48,118 bases of DNA from Holophagaceae bacterium (GCA_017859995.1 JAFJUR010000002.1:1-48118), one strand, 5' to 3'; positions 16,618-25,752 are shown, numbered from the stretch's first letter. Program-made: numbers and translations. The notes: generated by a model not told the origin, from the sequence alone.

Positions 16618-19600
16618 CTATCCCTTGAGCTTCGCCTTGAGCGCCGCCAGCCGTCGTTTGGCCAGGGCAGGGCAGCCCGCCTCGCCATCCTCCAACTCGC
16701 CAGGTTCCGGCTTCACCCGCCGATAATACGACTCCGCGGCCGCCGTCTCCCCCAGCTGCTCGGCGACGCGCCCGAGGAGATACCAGTCCGCTCCGGTGGG
16801 CTCTTCTTCTTCCCGCAGTTCCAGCGCCTTGAGGAGGAAGCCTAGGGCCTCGGTCGTCCGGCCGGATTCCGCCAGCACCGTGGCCAGGGTGTGGTGGGCG
16901 GCGCTCGAGGAGGCTCCCGTCCCCTGGATCGACCGGCGGGCATAGTCCAGGGTCTCCGGATCGATCTTTCCCTGTACCACCAGCCACCATGCGAGGTTGT
17001 TGAACTCGCCTGGGCCGGCCTTGCCACGCTTGATGCGGTCGATGGTCAGCGCAGCCGACTCGGCCGCGCGTCCCAGCCTGCTCAGGATGTACGGCTTCCG
17101 GGCCTGGAAACGGTCTTCCTCGGGGTATTTGGCGATGGCAGCATCCACCGCCTCCAGGGCTTCCGGCCACCTCCCGGAGGTCACCAGGCAGTCGATCCTC
17201 CAGCTCCGGGCCGCCAGGGAATCCGGATAGAGACTGACCAGCCGCAGCGTGGCCTGGTCCAGCGTCTGGAAGTCCTTGCGGTCGCCCGCCCCGATGGCCG
17301 CGCTGCGCGCCACAGCGCCCATCTTGGGATCGGGGAGGGCTGAAGCCAGGGCGGCTTTCACCGCCGAATAGGCCCCGTTCTCATCCTTGTCGATCGCGAG
17401 CAGGCTCTCGCAGGCCAGGCGGATTTCCGCCGCGGTTCCCTGCTGCCCCTTCTCCCATAGCCGGCGGACGAGGTTGCCGGACAGGGGGTCGCCGTCCTCG
17501 GGCTTCCGGCTTTCCTCGTGCAGGCGGTCAAGCCAGGCGCGGGCGGGCCCCAGCTCGCCGCGGTGGACATGCCAGAGGGCCTGGCGCGCCAGGTCAAAGA
17601 GTTCGTTCCCGACGAGACGGCAGGTGGTTCCGATCCGCGCCACGTAAAAACGTGACGGGCTCTGGCCCGGCATCTGCGCCTGGACGACGTAGCCCTTGAG
17701 GTCGTCACCATCTGCGGTCACATCGCTCAACGACATGGTCAGGTCGATCATGACCGGGACGGAAAGCCCCTGTTTGGCGAGGCCCGCGACAACTTTCTGC
17801 TGCTCCCGGTTGGCCTTCCGGATCTGGGAGGCCGTGAGGTTGGCCTCCGAGAAGAAAGGCCTGAGGCGGTCTGCGGTGAGGTGATGGTCTCCGATCGTCA
17901 GGAACATCGACCGCACCGCATCCCGGGGATCCTTCAGATCCAGCACCCTGGTTTCGAAGGGCCTGACCTTGGCGAGGATCTCGGCCCTGCCTTTCACCTG
18001 GACCATGTCAGAGGCCCCGGAAGCCCCTTCGTTCAGGAGACCGGAGGCCTCCGCATACTTTCTGAAGATGACCGCCACATCAGCCGCCCCGAGGTAGGTG
18101 GCTCGGCGGGTGGCCAGATCGGGGAAGAGCGTCCGCCCAAGGGCAATGGCCTTCTCCTGACCGTTCAGGCAGGCCTCGAGCCCGACCAGCCAGGCGTTGC
18201 GGCGGGGGGACGCCTCCCTGGCCCGGGCGATCTCCTGGGCTTCCCTCAGCTGCCCCAGCTTGGAGAGGCAGACCATGAGGTTGTCCTGCAGCGCATCCGA
18301 CTTCTCCTCCTCGATGAGGGCTTTGTAGAAGCGAGCCGCCTCCTGGAGGTCCGCTCCCTTGGCGTACCTCTCCCCGTCCGCATCGTGTTCGAGGAGAATC
18401 GCCAGGTTCTGCCGGGCAAATCGATCCTTTGGATCCAGGGCGATGGCCCGGCGGTAAGCCTCTACCGCGCCCTTTCGGTCCCAGCCCGGCTTCATCTTCC
18501 GCCCGATCCAGTCGTGCTGGAGGACCCAGCCCTGGACCTGGTGGGCGATGCCCCGGGATGGTTGCAGCCGGATCGCCTGCCGGAGCGAGTCTCGCGCCGT
18601 CTCCGCCAGGCCGGCGCTCAGTTGGGCTCGGGCCAGGCGCACGAGCGGGTCCGCACTGGTCGGCAGGGCTCCCATTTCCCGGCGGAATTCGGCCATGGCC
18701 TCCTTCGTCTTTCCGGCGCCCAGGAAGGCTTCACCCACCTGCTGGAAGACCACCAGGGGGATTTTGGTTTCCCCGAAGGCCTTCAACGCGGCCCTGCCCT
18801 GGTTGACCTCCTTGGGCGTCCAGTGCCGTTTCGGGCAGTCCATCCGGTAATCGGCCTGCACCGTGCCGTCGGGAAGGCCTTTGTAGCCCATGGACAGGGT
18901 CGCCGGGCCGATGGCCACGGATTGGTCCTGGGGCAGGGTGTCGTAGGCATAGCCGGTCGGCGGGTGAATGATCCACCTCGCTTCCATGGCGTAGGGCGCC
19001 TGCAGCAGGAGGTCCGTTTTCCTGGGGACCACCTCGCCAGGCTTCTTCGATTCCGCGGTTGCCTCGTCTTCGGTCGAGTCATCCTTGCTGCCGGCATTCA
19101 AGGTGTTGGAGAGCCCCTCGACCAACGGCCAGGCGTTGGCGGCGACAGCGGCGTCCGTCGTTCCTGTGTTGGCGATTCCCGCTTTCTGGGCCTCCAGGAC
19201 AAGGCGGAACGGAAGGTTCACATCCTCGGGGTGGGCGTATTCCAGGCGACCCAGTTCCTTGGCCTTGAACGCACGCTCCACGTAGCCCTTGAGGTTCTCG
19301 CGGGTCCGCTTCGGGTCGACCCCAAGATACTCTCCGCGCAGCTGGATCCCGGCGGGTCCCTGAGCTTCGCTGGTCTCGACGATGCGGCCCGTTCCATCCT
19401 CAGCCAGAAAGACTTCCTTGGTCTCGTGGTAGAGGTTTTGCTGAGCGGTAACGCCTGGGGTCGTGACCAGCCCTGGCGCGGGAAGGCCGATCACCAGGGC
19501 CTGGCGTTCCAGATCCGCAGAAGGGAGCTCTCCAACGGGCGCTTCCGGGACCGTGGGATCGATCCACAGGGAGGGCGGGCCGGGGATGTAGACGATGGCG

Positions 19601-20742
19601 TGGTCGAAGGCCGACAAACCCGGCATGTCCGGCTCCACGTCCTGCCTTGATCCCGCCCGGAGAAGGGCCAGATGGGCGGGAATTCCCGCCTCTCGCAGGA
19701 CGGCCACCAGAAGCGCCGACTTGTCCTTGCAGTCTCCATAGCCCCGCTTCAACGTGTCCGCCGGAGTCCTGGGGACCACCGACGCCTCGCCGAACTCGAG
19801 CCCCGTGTAGCGAACATCCTTGTGCATCCGCGCCACCAGGCGTTTCAGAATCTCCATCCGATCCGTGGCTCCGCCCACCGCCTGGCGCACCCAGGCCTGA
19901 AGCTGGGCGCCCTTCAGCTGGCCTTCTAGAATGTCTGAGTATTCGGCCGCGGCGGTTTCCCAGGAAGGCGTGGTGGTGTAGTACATGACTGGGCCGGGGT
20001 CCTGCCCCGGAACCTGGTGGGGCTCCGCCTTCTTCCTTGGCCTGGTAGGCCCAAGAACCACCGTCAGAGACGTGCGTCCGTTCAGGGTCTGGGACTGAGG
20101 CTGAATGCCCGGCAATCCCACAAGCTTCCACTTCAGGGGCGCGGTTGCAGGAACCTCAAGGGTGTACCGGCTCTGCTGGACAGGCACGTTCTGGGAAAGG
20201 GAAAAAGAAGCCCGCGTGCCGGTCCGGGAGAAGGGGCGGTGGTCCTTCCACAGGATTTCCACTTCGGCGATGGCGCCTTTCGCCAGCTTGGGAAGCGGGG
20301 CTCTGAGCTGCCGGCGGTCCGTGAAGACGCCCGAACTTTCCTGCTCGGGACTGTAGTCTCCGATCGTGGCCGGGTCCAGGGCGTGCTCCTGACCGTCCGC
20401 CGTGATGACCCTCGCCCGGATGACCGGCCTTTCCTCCCACCAGGTGGTGTAGTCCGCTGTCACCGTGCCCCAGCCTTCGATGGCCGAGTCCTGGTCGATG
20501 CGAAAGATGTAGCGGTAGCGCGCGGTGCGCCGTCCGGCCTCATCCAGCGAGACATGGTATTCCTCGAGAAGCTCTTGCTGGGCGTAGCCCGGCTGGATCG
20601 GGAGGCTGGCGGAGGTTCTGATCAGATCCTGGGGAGCCGCGCTGAAGGGCGGAGCGGCTTCCCAGGGGGTCGAAGCAGGGAGGTTGAGGCCCGCCAGGGA
20701 CATGCATGCAGGAACCACCAACTGGATTCGGGCGAGCGACAT
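16618..20742 (-). CDS. DUF3857 / transglutaminase-like / TPR secreted protein
   Basis: A 1374-residue exported protein. After a short hydrophobic N-terminus (about 1-23) comes a DUF3857 domain (about 60-230). A transglutaminase-like domain follows, with the full triad: Cys near 337 in GYGDCKDKS, His near 381 in FDHAIVYI and Asp near 396 in WIDPT. The C-terminal half is rich in alpha-helical TPR repeats (for example FARQNLAILLEHDADGERYA). DUF3857-transglutaminase proteins are common in Bacteroidetes and Acidobacteria; their substrate is unknown. TTGGAGGTTGA before the ATG is a strong ribosome site. It is a single-gene unit, not clearly tied to the nitrate genes downstream. It is longer than usual because of the TPR part. 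Confidence 0.85.
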   Translation of the reverse strand: MSLARIQLVVPACMSLAGLNLPASTPWEAAPPFSAAPQDLIRTSASLPIQPGYAQQELLEEYHVSLDEAGRRTARYRYIFRIDQDSAIEGWGTVTADYTTWWEERPVIRARVITADGQEHALDPATIGDYSPEQESSGVFTDRRQLRAPLPKLAKGAIAEVEILWKDHRPFSRTGTRASFSLSQNVPVQQSRYTLEVPATAPLKWKLVGLPGIQPQSQTLNGRTSLTVVLGPTRPRKKAEPHQVPGQDPGPVMYYTTTPSWETAAAEYSDILEGQLKGAQLQAWVRQAVGGATDRMEILKRLVARMHKDVRYTGLEFGEASVVPRTPADTLKRGYGDCKDKSALLVAVLREAGIPAHLALLRAGSRQDVEPDMPGLSAFDHAIVYIPGPPSLWIDPTVPEAPVGELPSADLERQALVIGLPAPGLVTTPGVTAQQNLYHETKEVFLAEDGTGRIVETSEAQGPAGIQLRGEYLGVDPKRTRENLKGYVERAFKAKELGRLEYAHPEDVNLPFRLVLEAQKAGIANTGTTDAAVAANAWPLVEGLSNTLNAGSKDDSTEDEATAESKKPGEVVPRKTDLLLQAPYAMEARWIIHPPTGYAYDTLPQDQSVAIGPATLSMGYKGLPDGTVQADYRMDCPKRHWTPKEVNQGRAALKAFGETKIPLVVFQQVGEAFLGAGKTKEAMAEFRREMGALPTSADPLVRLARAQLSAGLAETARDSLRQAIRLQPSRGIAHQVQGWVLQHDWIGRKMKPGWDRKGAVEAYRRAIALDPKDRFARQNLAILLEHDADGERYAKGADLQEAARFYKALIEEEKSDALQDNLMVCLSKLGQLREAQEIARAREASPRRNAWLVGLEACLNGQEKAIALGRTLFPDLATRRATYLGAADVAVIFRKYAEASGLLNEGASGASDMVQVKGRAEILAKVRPFETRVLDLKDPRDAVRSMFLTIGDHHLTADRLRPFFSEANLTASQIRKANREQQKVVAGLAKQGLSVPVMIDLTMSLSDVTADGDDLKGYVVQAQMPGQSPSRFYVARIGTTCRLVGNELFDLARQALWHVHRGELGPARAWLDRLHEESRKPEDGDPLSGNLVRRLWEKGQQGTAAEIRLACESLLAIDKDENGAYSAVKAALASALPDPKMGAVARSAAIGAGDRKDFQTLDQATLRLVSLYPDSLAARSWRIDCLVTSGRWPEALEAVDAAIAKYPEEDRFQARKPYILSRLGRAAESAALTIDRIKRGKAGPGEFNNLAWWLVVQGKIDPETLDYARRSIQGTGASSSAAHHTLATVLAESGRTTEALGFLLKALELREEEEPTGADWYLLGRVAEQLGETAAAESYYRRVKPEPGELEDGEAGCPALAKRRLAALKAKLKG

Positions 20743-20950
20743 TCAACCTCCAAGGGCAGGAAGGGGATGCAATGGATTAGATCCAAATGGGAAGGTGAAT
20801 TGAGTCAAACTCCGCCGCTCCGACCGGATTTCGAAGGGGTGGAAAGGTGGCTCAAACTATCGAATTGGCGCACCGATCATGATGTCATCGAGCCATGCGG
20901 ATTGGCTAGCCAGCGGGCCTTCCCGCCCAGGGGCCCAGCGACAATTCCAG

Positions 20951-21101
20951 CGGGCCGCCCATGCCTCTCGGCAGTCCCGAGTCTGTCGGTTAGGGTGGGC
21001 GTACAAAAACACCGGAGCCGCTCGGCTCCGGTGCGTTGGGTGGTGGCTGTTCCTGGACTTCAGGCAGCGTCCGCGCTGACCGAAGGAGGCAGACTCGAAC
21101 T
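20951..21101. repeat. Left copy of tRNA-Met-associated direct repeat (islet left boundary)
   Basis: Bases 20951-21049 align with 25996-26094 beside the intact tRNA-Met gene at roughly 85% identity by eye. The most conserved stretch is TACAAAAACACCGGAGCCG plus the rest of a terminator hairpin. After a 36-base interruption comes GAGGCAGACTCGAACT (21086-21101), identical to the T-arm of tRNA-Met. A mutated inverted T-arm copy lies at 20970-20985. This looks like a decayed att site or tRNA duplication. Confidence 0.78.
21005..21033 (-). terminator. Relic terminator hairpin in left repeat
   Basis: CACCGGAGCCG-ct-CGGCTCCGGTG, preceded on the plus strand by AAAAA, giving a U-tract on the minus strand. 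It is nearly identical to the terminator of the intact tRNA-Met gene at 26049-26077, but no complete tRNA lies upstream of it. Confidence 0.75.
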
Positions 21102-21448
21102 GGCGCGTGGCTGGCCCCGGCTGCGGACGCTGTGCAGGCTCCACTGGAGCCTTGCTCGCTGCAGTGTGGGGAGAACACTGAAACCACAATCTTCAATATG
21201 AGCGCGCAAAACATGCAGTCATAAAACTTGTACTTCACCTGAAAGCCGGTTGGCCTGCCATCTAGGCACTTGGCACCCTCATCCGGCCCCCACACCATTT
21301 CAATAAGAACAGACCTGGAACGCGCACTAACCAGTAAGTGCCCATCCACAACGAGCCCACGAAAGGTGATTCCCTCCTTCGTGATACGCCGCTCAAGTCG
21401 CGCTCGCTCAGCCTCAGCTCGGTTGCCCCAATGGCCAGCTGCTGCTGA
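21102..21448 (-). pseudogene. Possible gene remnant between left repeat and hxlR
   Basis: Starting just after a TGA near 21455, one minus-strand frame stays open and reads like protein (ERRITKEGITFRG, then RSVLIEMVWGPDEGAKC and GFQVKYKFYDCM). It has no good start codon or ribosome site, and then runs into the repeat and terminator. It is probably a remnant of a larger gene lost at the islet edge. I do not recognise the family. Chance coding is possible. Confidence 0.25.
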
Positions 21449-21450
21449 GG

Positions 21451-21789
21451 CTAATCAGGCTTCTCCCCGGGCTCCGCGATCATGGATCCCCAACTGGTAA
21501 TTGCTTCCACGACCTGTTGGAAGCCGCATCCCTTGCAGGTTAGCTTGTACTCCACCTTCACTGGGGTGGTGGGGAAGACATGGCGCGCCAGCAATCCCTG
21601 GGACTCCAGTTCCTTAAGCCGAGCTGATAGAACCTTCTCGCCGATGCCTGTCACGCGAGTGGCGATTTCGTTGAACCTCAGCGGGCCTTCCTGGAGCGTC
21701 CACAGGATCTGGCCGGTCCATGGCTTGGCCAGAAGGTCGACTGTCTTTCGGAAGACTTGGCAGCTACTGGGTGATTCAGGGGTGTCCAT
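21451..21789 (-). CDS. HxlR-family transcription regulator
   Basis: A 112-residue winged-helix regulator. The core reads DLLAKPWTGQILWTLQEGPLRF, then GIGEKVLSARLKELESQGLL, the HxlR helix-turn-helix. A single cysteine near the N-terminus (SPSSCQVFRK) sits where redox- or quinone-sensing family members such as YodB and HypR have their sensor cysteine; a later CKGC pair is also present. The track ORF begins 20 codons earlier; ATG at 21789 has AAGGA close upstream and a normal family start. It is divergent from doxX, with a palindrome and overlapping promoters between, so it probably controls itself and the following cassette. Confidence 0.87.
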   Translation of the reverse strand: MDTPESPSSCQVFRKTVDLLAKPWTGQILWTLQEGPLRFNEIATRVTGIGEKVLSARLKELESQGLLARHVFPTTPVKVEYKLTCKGCGFQQVVEAITSWGSMIAEPGEKPD

Positions 21790-21805
21790 GAAGGATCCTT
21801 GACCA

Positions 21806-21822
21806 TTTGTGGTCTTCACAAA
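21806..21822. promoter_or_regulatory. Candidate HxlR operator palindrome
   Basis: TTTGTG-gtctt-CACAAA, a perfect inverted repeat of six bases per arm. It overlaps the -10 box of the hxlR promoter, the position expected for autorepression. Confidence 0.55.
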
Positions 21823-21849
21823 ACTATCCCAAGGAAAGTTGCTTGACAA
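21821..21849 (-). promoter_or_regulatory. hxlR promoter, sharing its -35 with a divergent promoter
   Basis: On the minus strand TTGTCA and TAGTTT are 17 bases apart. The -35 hexamer overlaps a plus-strand TTGACA (21843-21848) that could serve doxX, because CTTGACAAG reads as a -35 both ways. Confidence 0.5.
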
Positions 21850-21919
21850 GGGGAAGCGTGTGGATGAGTATTGCTTTCATTGAGAAATTGACTTCCCCAT
21901 AGAAAGCGACGGAGGCACC

Positions 21920-22327
21920 ATGATACACACCAACACTTCCATCACCCTGACCCAGGCCTGGGCTCCTCGCGTTGGCCGTCTGGCCCTTGGGGCCATCTTT
22001 CTTTTGAGTGGTCTTGGGAAATTGGCAGACCTTTCTGGAACGGCCACCTACATGCGGGCCGCCCACATGCCTGGCGTGCCCGTTTTCTTGGCAGGTGCCA
22101 TCGCCTTGGAAACGGTGGGCGGCCTTTCCGTGATCACCGGCATCAAGCCTCGATGGGGCGCAGCGGCACTGATCGTCTTTCTGATCCCGGCCACGCTCAT
22201 CTTTCATGGCTTTTGGGCCTACCAGGGCTTGGAGCGCCAGATGCAGATGGTCAGCTTCCTTAAAAACGTCTCCATCGGTGGTGGTCTCCTCTACCTCTTC
22301 GCCACGGCCCCCAGCCATCAGGGCTGA
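21920..22327 (+). CDS. DoxX family membrane protein
   Basis: A 135-residue protein with about four membrane segments and the DoxX pattern LGAIFLLSGLGKLADLSGTATYM, then GAIALETVGGLSVITG. DoxX-like proteins are small inner-membrane proteins often induced with thiol or oxidative stress systems; the biochemical role is unclear. GGAGG is four bases before the ATG. It is the first gene of the plus-strand cassette and divergent from hxlR, a common arrangement for HxlR-controlled stress genes. Its base usage resembles the rest of the islet more than the core genes. Confidence 0.87.
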   Translation: MIHTNTSITLTQAWAPRVGRLALGAIFLLSGLGKLADLSGTATYMRAAHMPGVPVFLAGAIALETVGGLSVITGIKPRWGAAALIVFLIPATLIFHGFWAYQGLERQMQMVSFLKNVSIGGGLLYLFATAPSHQG

Positions 22328-22441
22328 CCTTCGGCGGACACCCTTCCTCGGTCCGATCCCAGTAAACATTCCGCCTACCACCACCCAGGTTACGGCCTGG
22401 TAAGGGGGGCTTGCCCACCCGCGCCACTCCAGGAGCTTCTC

Positions 22442-23512
22442 ATGCGCGCTCTGCTTGCGCTGGCCCTTGGCCTGTCTCTGCAGGCCCAAGACAACCCCTA
22501 TCCCGAGATGGGCCCTCTGCCGACACGAAACATGTTCACCCTGCTTCAGGCTCCCATGACCTACCAGCCGACGGCTCCGCGCCCGATCGGAGAAGGAACT
22601 TGGAAACTGACCCTCTCTCACGTGCGGGCCAATGTGTTCGAGTTCTCGGGTCTGATCAAGGATCATCCGCCAGCCTGGTTCCAGGGGCGTCGACGAATGG
22701 ACCGCGCTTCTCTGGAGGCCCTGGCTGCCGAATACCCCAGTGCGCCCTTCGTCTTCTACTTCGATGAGGAGATCGCCCGAACCACGCTCCAAGTGCGTCG
22801 AGGCATCACAGCTCGAACCGACGTTTGGATCGAATTGCCCGTAGAGGCTCATGGCGGTGGGAATTTGGATACGTCTATCGAATCCTTCCACAAAGCCTTC
22901 GGGTTCGAGCAGTGGGGGCGCACCGGTATCGCACGCAACCAGGCGGTGGTGGCCACCATTCGATACGGCCATCTGGAGTTTGTGCGAGAAGGCTCTCAGC
23001 CAACGCACGTTCAGGATCCGCTCCTGGGTGTTGTCCACGAGATCTACCAGAATGGACGCTCCGGTTTGAGCGCCACCTTCACGGTGAAACCGCCCTTGGT
23101 GACCACGTATGGAAACTATCGAGCGGGTTGGGATTTAGAAGGCGGGCTGACCGGGTGGTGGAACTTCAGCCGCACCCAGACGCTTTACGTGGGAGCCGCC
23201 TACACCCACCGAGGGCGCGGCAACTCTGCCTACAACGGCTTGGACTACTCCTCCGATCTGGGTGCCCACATCACTTGGCAAGGGCGCCGAAACAAGGCTG
23301 TTCAACCCTTCGTCCAACTCTATTTCCTCAGCGGATTCAGCGCGCCTCAGCCGTTCGCGAAGCTTCACGAAGGCAGCCTTCAGCACGATCTCGGTCTGCA
23401 TGTGCAATTGGACCGTCGCGCAACCTTGACGTTCCGCTACATCAACAACATCACCCATCACGAAAACACAGATGACGCTTCCTTCGGCGTGAGCCTTACT
23501 TGGCGGATCTGA
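22442..23512 (+). CDS. DUF3187 family protein (probable outer-membrane barrel)
   Basis: A 356-residue exported protein. A signal peptide (about 1-15) precedes NPYPEMGPLPTRNMFTLLQ, the typical start of DUF3187. The rest alternates aromatic and polar residues (TQTLYVGAAYTHRGRG, AVQPFVQLYFLSGF) and ends in SLTWRI, as in beta-barrels. The function of DUF3187 is unknown. AGGAG precedes the ATG. It lies 114 bases after doxX inside the islet, so it may form part of the same transcription unit. Confidence 0.82.
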   Translation: MRALLALALGLSLQAQDNPYPEMGPLPTRNMFTLLQAPMTYQPTAPRPIGEGTWKLTLSHVRANVFEFSGLIKDHPPAWFQGRRRMDRASLEALAAEYPSAPFVFYFDEEIARTTLQVRRGITARTDVWIELPVEAHGGGNLDTSIESFHKAFGFEQWGRTGIARNQAVVATIRYGHLEFVREGSQPTHVQDPLLGVVHEIYQNGRSGLSATFTVKPPLVTTYGNYRAGWDLEGGLTGWWNFSRTQTLYVGAAYTHRGRGNSAYNGLDYSSDLGAHITWQGRRNKAVQPFVQLYFLSGFSAPQPFAKLHEGSLQHDLGLHVQLDRRATLTFRYINNITHHENTDDASFGVSLTWRI

Positions 23513-23835
23513 CCTAGGAACTGGGGGATTGAAATCACGAGAGGTTTTTCGGATGCATGCCACGCTAACAGTCGCCGCACTTGCCATCCATCGAAAGCTG
23601 AGTGGTAGGGCCTCTCTTCCTGTAGGGCTCAGGGGTCTGGGTCAATCGCAACACCTTTCTCGTCAAAACAGGGACGCCCATGAATCCCGCGGAGAGAGGC
23701 ACACTCGGCCTCCTCCTCTCGGTCAATCCCAGAGGAAATCCAAAAAGCCGCGGGCGTGCTGAACGCTGGAAATCGGGATTGCTCGAATTTAGCGCAGCAA
23801 AGCTGGCTCAATACCTCACGGAAAGGAAATAGATT
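23513..23835. other. Intergenic stretch with no supported gene
   Basis: About 320 bases between the DUF3187 gene and the Old Yellow Enzyme gene. The last 100 bases read open on the plus strand and end KLAQYLTERK before TAG at 23830, which may be the tail of a lost gene. No RNA gene or terminator is visible. Confidence 0.4.
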
Positions 23836-24906
23836 TTGACTACGAACATTCCCAACAAACTACTCTCTCCTATTCAAGTGGGTGCCCTCAAATTGAGTAA
23901 TCGAATGGTCATGGCGCCGCTAACGCGCAGCCGTGCGGGCGATGGTGATGTACCCACGCCGATGAATGCCGAATACTATCGGCAACGTGCGACCGCTGGC
24001 CTCATCCTTACTGAAGGATCTCAGATTTCGCCTCAGGGCAAAGGGTACCCACGGACGCCAGGGATCTTCTCTCAAGGGCAGATTGCGGGTTGGAGGCAGG
24101 TAACAGAGGCCGTTCATGCTGAAGGCGGGCGAATCTTCCTGCAACTCTGGCATGTTGGTCGTCTCTCGCACTCGGTGGTGCAATTGGACGGCAGTCTGCC
24201 GGTGGCACCCTCTGCGATTAAGGCTGAAGGAGAAATTTTTACTGTTTCAGGGCTCAAACCCTACGAAACGCCGAGGGCCCTTGAGATCGATGAGATCTCA
24301 GGTGTGGTCGCGGACTTCCGCCAAGCGGCTGAGAATGCCAAGCTGGCGGGTTTTGACGGTGTCGAAATCCATGCAGCCAATGGCTACCTGATTGACCAAT
24401 TTTTGCGTGACGGCTCCAATATCCGCACGGATGCTTATGGCGGCTCCGTGGAGAACCGTGCGCGCTTCCTCCGAGAAGTAGTCGAAGCCGTCATTCCTGT
24501 TTTTGGTGCAGACCGTGTTGGCGTCCGCCTGTCGCCCATCTTCAATATCTTCTCGATGAGCGACAGCGATCCTGCGGCTCTTTTTGGCCATGTGGCCGAC
24601 CTCCTCAGCCAATACGGACTGGCCTATTTGCATGTCGTGCAATTAGGTGAAGGGGCATTCAACTTCGCGGACCTTAAGCAGCGCTTCGGAGGCACCTATA
24701 TTGCCAATGGAGGATTTGACGCGGAGCGAGCCACAAAGGCGATCCATGCAGGTAAGGCCGACCTTGTATCGTTCGGCGCCCTTTTCTTGGCGAATCCAGA
24801 TTTGCCCGAGCGATTCAGAAAGGGAGCCCCGCTGAATACGCCGGATACTTCGACGTTCTACCAAGGAGAAGAACACGGCTATACGGATTACCCGGCGCTA
24901 GCTTAG
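23836..24906 (+). CDS. Old Yellow Enzyme family NADPH flavin oxidoreductase (NemA-like)
   Basis: A 356-residue FMN enzyme that reduces activated alkenes such as N-ethylmaleimide, quinone-like or nitro compounds. Family marks are NRMVMAPLTRSRA, WHVGRLSH, the FDGVEIHAANGYLIDQFLRD substrate motif (His/Asn pair) and TDAYGGSVENRARF. The start is TTG at 23836 with AAGGAAA upstream, giving MTTNIPNKLLSPIQ; no better ATG fits. Codon use is visibly less GC-biased than the flanking core genes. With an HxlR regulator and an NADP-binding reductase nearby, it fits an electrophile-detoxification cassette. Confidence 0.92.
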   Translation: MTTNIPNKLLSPIQVGALKLSNRMVMAPLTRSRAGDGDVPTPMNAEYYRQRATAGLILTEGSQISPQGKGYPRTPGIFSQGQIAGWRQVTEAVHAEGGRIFLQLWHVGRLSHSVVQLDGSLPVAPSAIKAEGEIFTVSGLKPYETPRALEIDEISGVVADFRQAAENAKLAGFDGVEIHAANGYLIDQFLRDGSNIRTDAYGGSVENRARFLREVVEAVIPVFGADRVGVRLSPIFNIFSMSDSDPAALFGHVADLLSQYGLAYLHVVQLGEGAFNFADLKQRFGGTYIANGGFDAERATKAIHAGKADLVSFGALFLANPDLPERFRKGAPLNTPDTSTFYQGEEHGYTDYPALA

Positions 24907-25088
24907 GTCGCGACGTGGCTATCTGCTGGCCCCCAGGAAACAGAAACTGGCGCTTCCGCAGGCTAGGTTAGTGCGAACACTGCAGTCTCAACCTCAACGC
25001 CGTGCCAGTAATTGGGATGGCACTACCGTCAGCCTAAGGGGCGCTAACGCGTAGCTTTTGTCCGCCCCGTAGTTCTCAGGAGTAAATC

Positions 25089-25733
25089 ATGAAAATCGGA
25101 ATCGTCGGTTCCGGCGCCCTCGGCTCCAACGTCGCCCGCGCGCTCGCAAGCAAAGGCATCTCGGCGACCATTGCCAACAAATCCGGGGTTGCATCTCTGG
25201 CACCGCTGGTCGCGGAATTGGGGCCCACGATCACGGCTGGTACGATCGAACAGGCAGCAAGCGCGGATATCGTTTTCGTCGCCGTGCCCTGGGCCGCCCT
25301 CAAGACCTTGCTGAGCAGTCTGCCTGCCTGGAATCATCGCATCGTAATCGACGGCACCAATCCGGTCCTCTTCCTCGATCCAAATTCCCCGGACGCCAAG
25401 GATCCGAGCAACCCGCTGGCGGCCTTCGGCATCAAGGCCGTTGATCTCGGCGGCAAGTACTCGAGCGCGGTCTTCCGTGAACTGGTCCCTGGCGCACGAG
25501 TGGTCAAGGCATTCAACCATGTGGATGCCACGGTGCTATCACAGCCAGAAGTCGCAGGGGGGAAGCGCACTCTGTTCTTTTGTGGCGACGATGCGGCCGC
25601 GAAGGCCGAGGTTCGCCATTTGCTTGAGACCACAGGGTATTTCCCGGTTGACCTTGGCTCGCTTGATGTGGGTGGCCCATTGATGGAACTGCCCTTCGGT
25701 CCGCTGGCCATGAGCAACTTCATCAAAATCTGA
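25089..25733 (+). CDS. NADP-dependent F420-reductase-like oxidoreductase
   Basis: A 214-residue Rossmann protein. GIVGSGALGSNVARALASKG is the dinucleotide-binding loop, and DIVFVAVPWAAL and VVKAFNHVDATVL follow the F420_oxidored / NADPH-dependent F420 reductase pattern. Many such proteins are in bacteria without F420, so the true acceptor is unknown. AGGAG is eight bases upstream. It is the last gene of the islet cassette, 182 bases after the Old Yellow Enzyme gene. Confidence 0.84.
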   Translation: MKIGIVGSGALGSNVARALASKGISATIANKSGVASLAPLVAELGPTITAGTIEQAASADIVFVAVPWAALKTLLSSLPAWNHRIVIDGTNPVLFLDPNSPDAKDPSNPLAAFGIKAVDLGGKYSSAVFRELVPGARVVKAFNHVDATVLSQPEVAGGKRTLFFCGDDAAAKAEVRHLLETTGYFPVDLGSLDVGGPLMELPFGPLAMSNFIKI

Positions 25734-25752
25734 GAGTAAGCATGAATAGCGG

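Noticed and set aside
23529-23762. 77-aa ORF between the DUF3187 and Old Yellow Enzyme genes
   Set aside because: No ribosome binding site, no motif, and biased composition; treated as non-coding.
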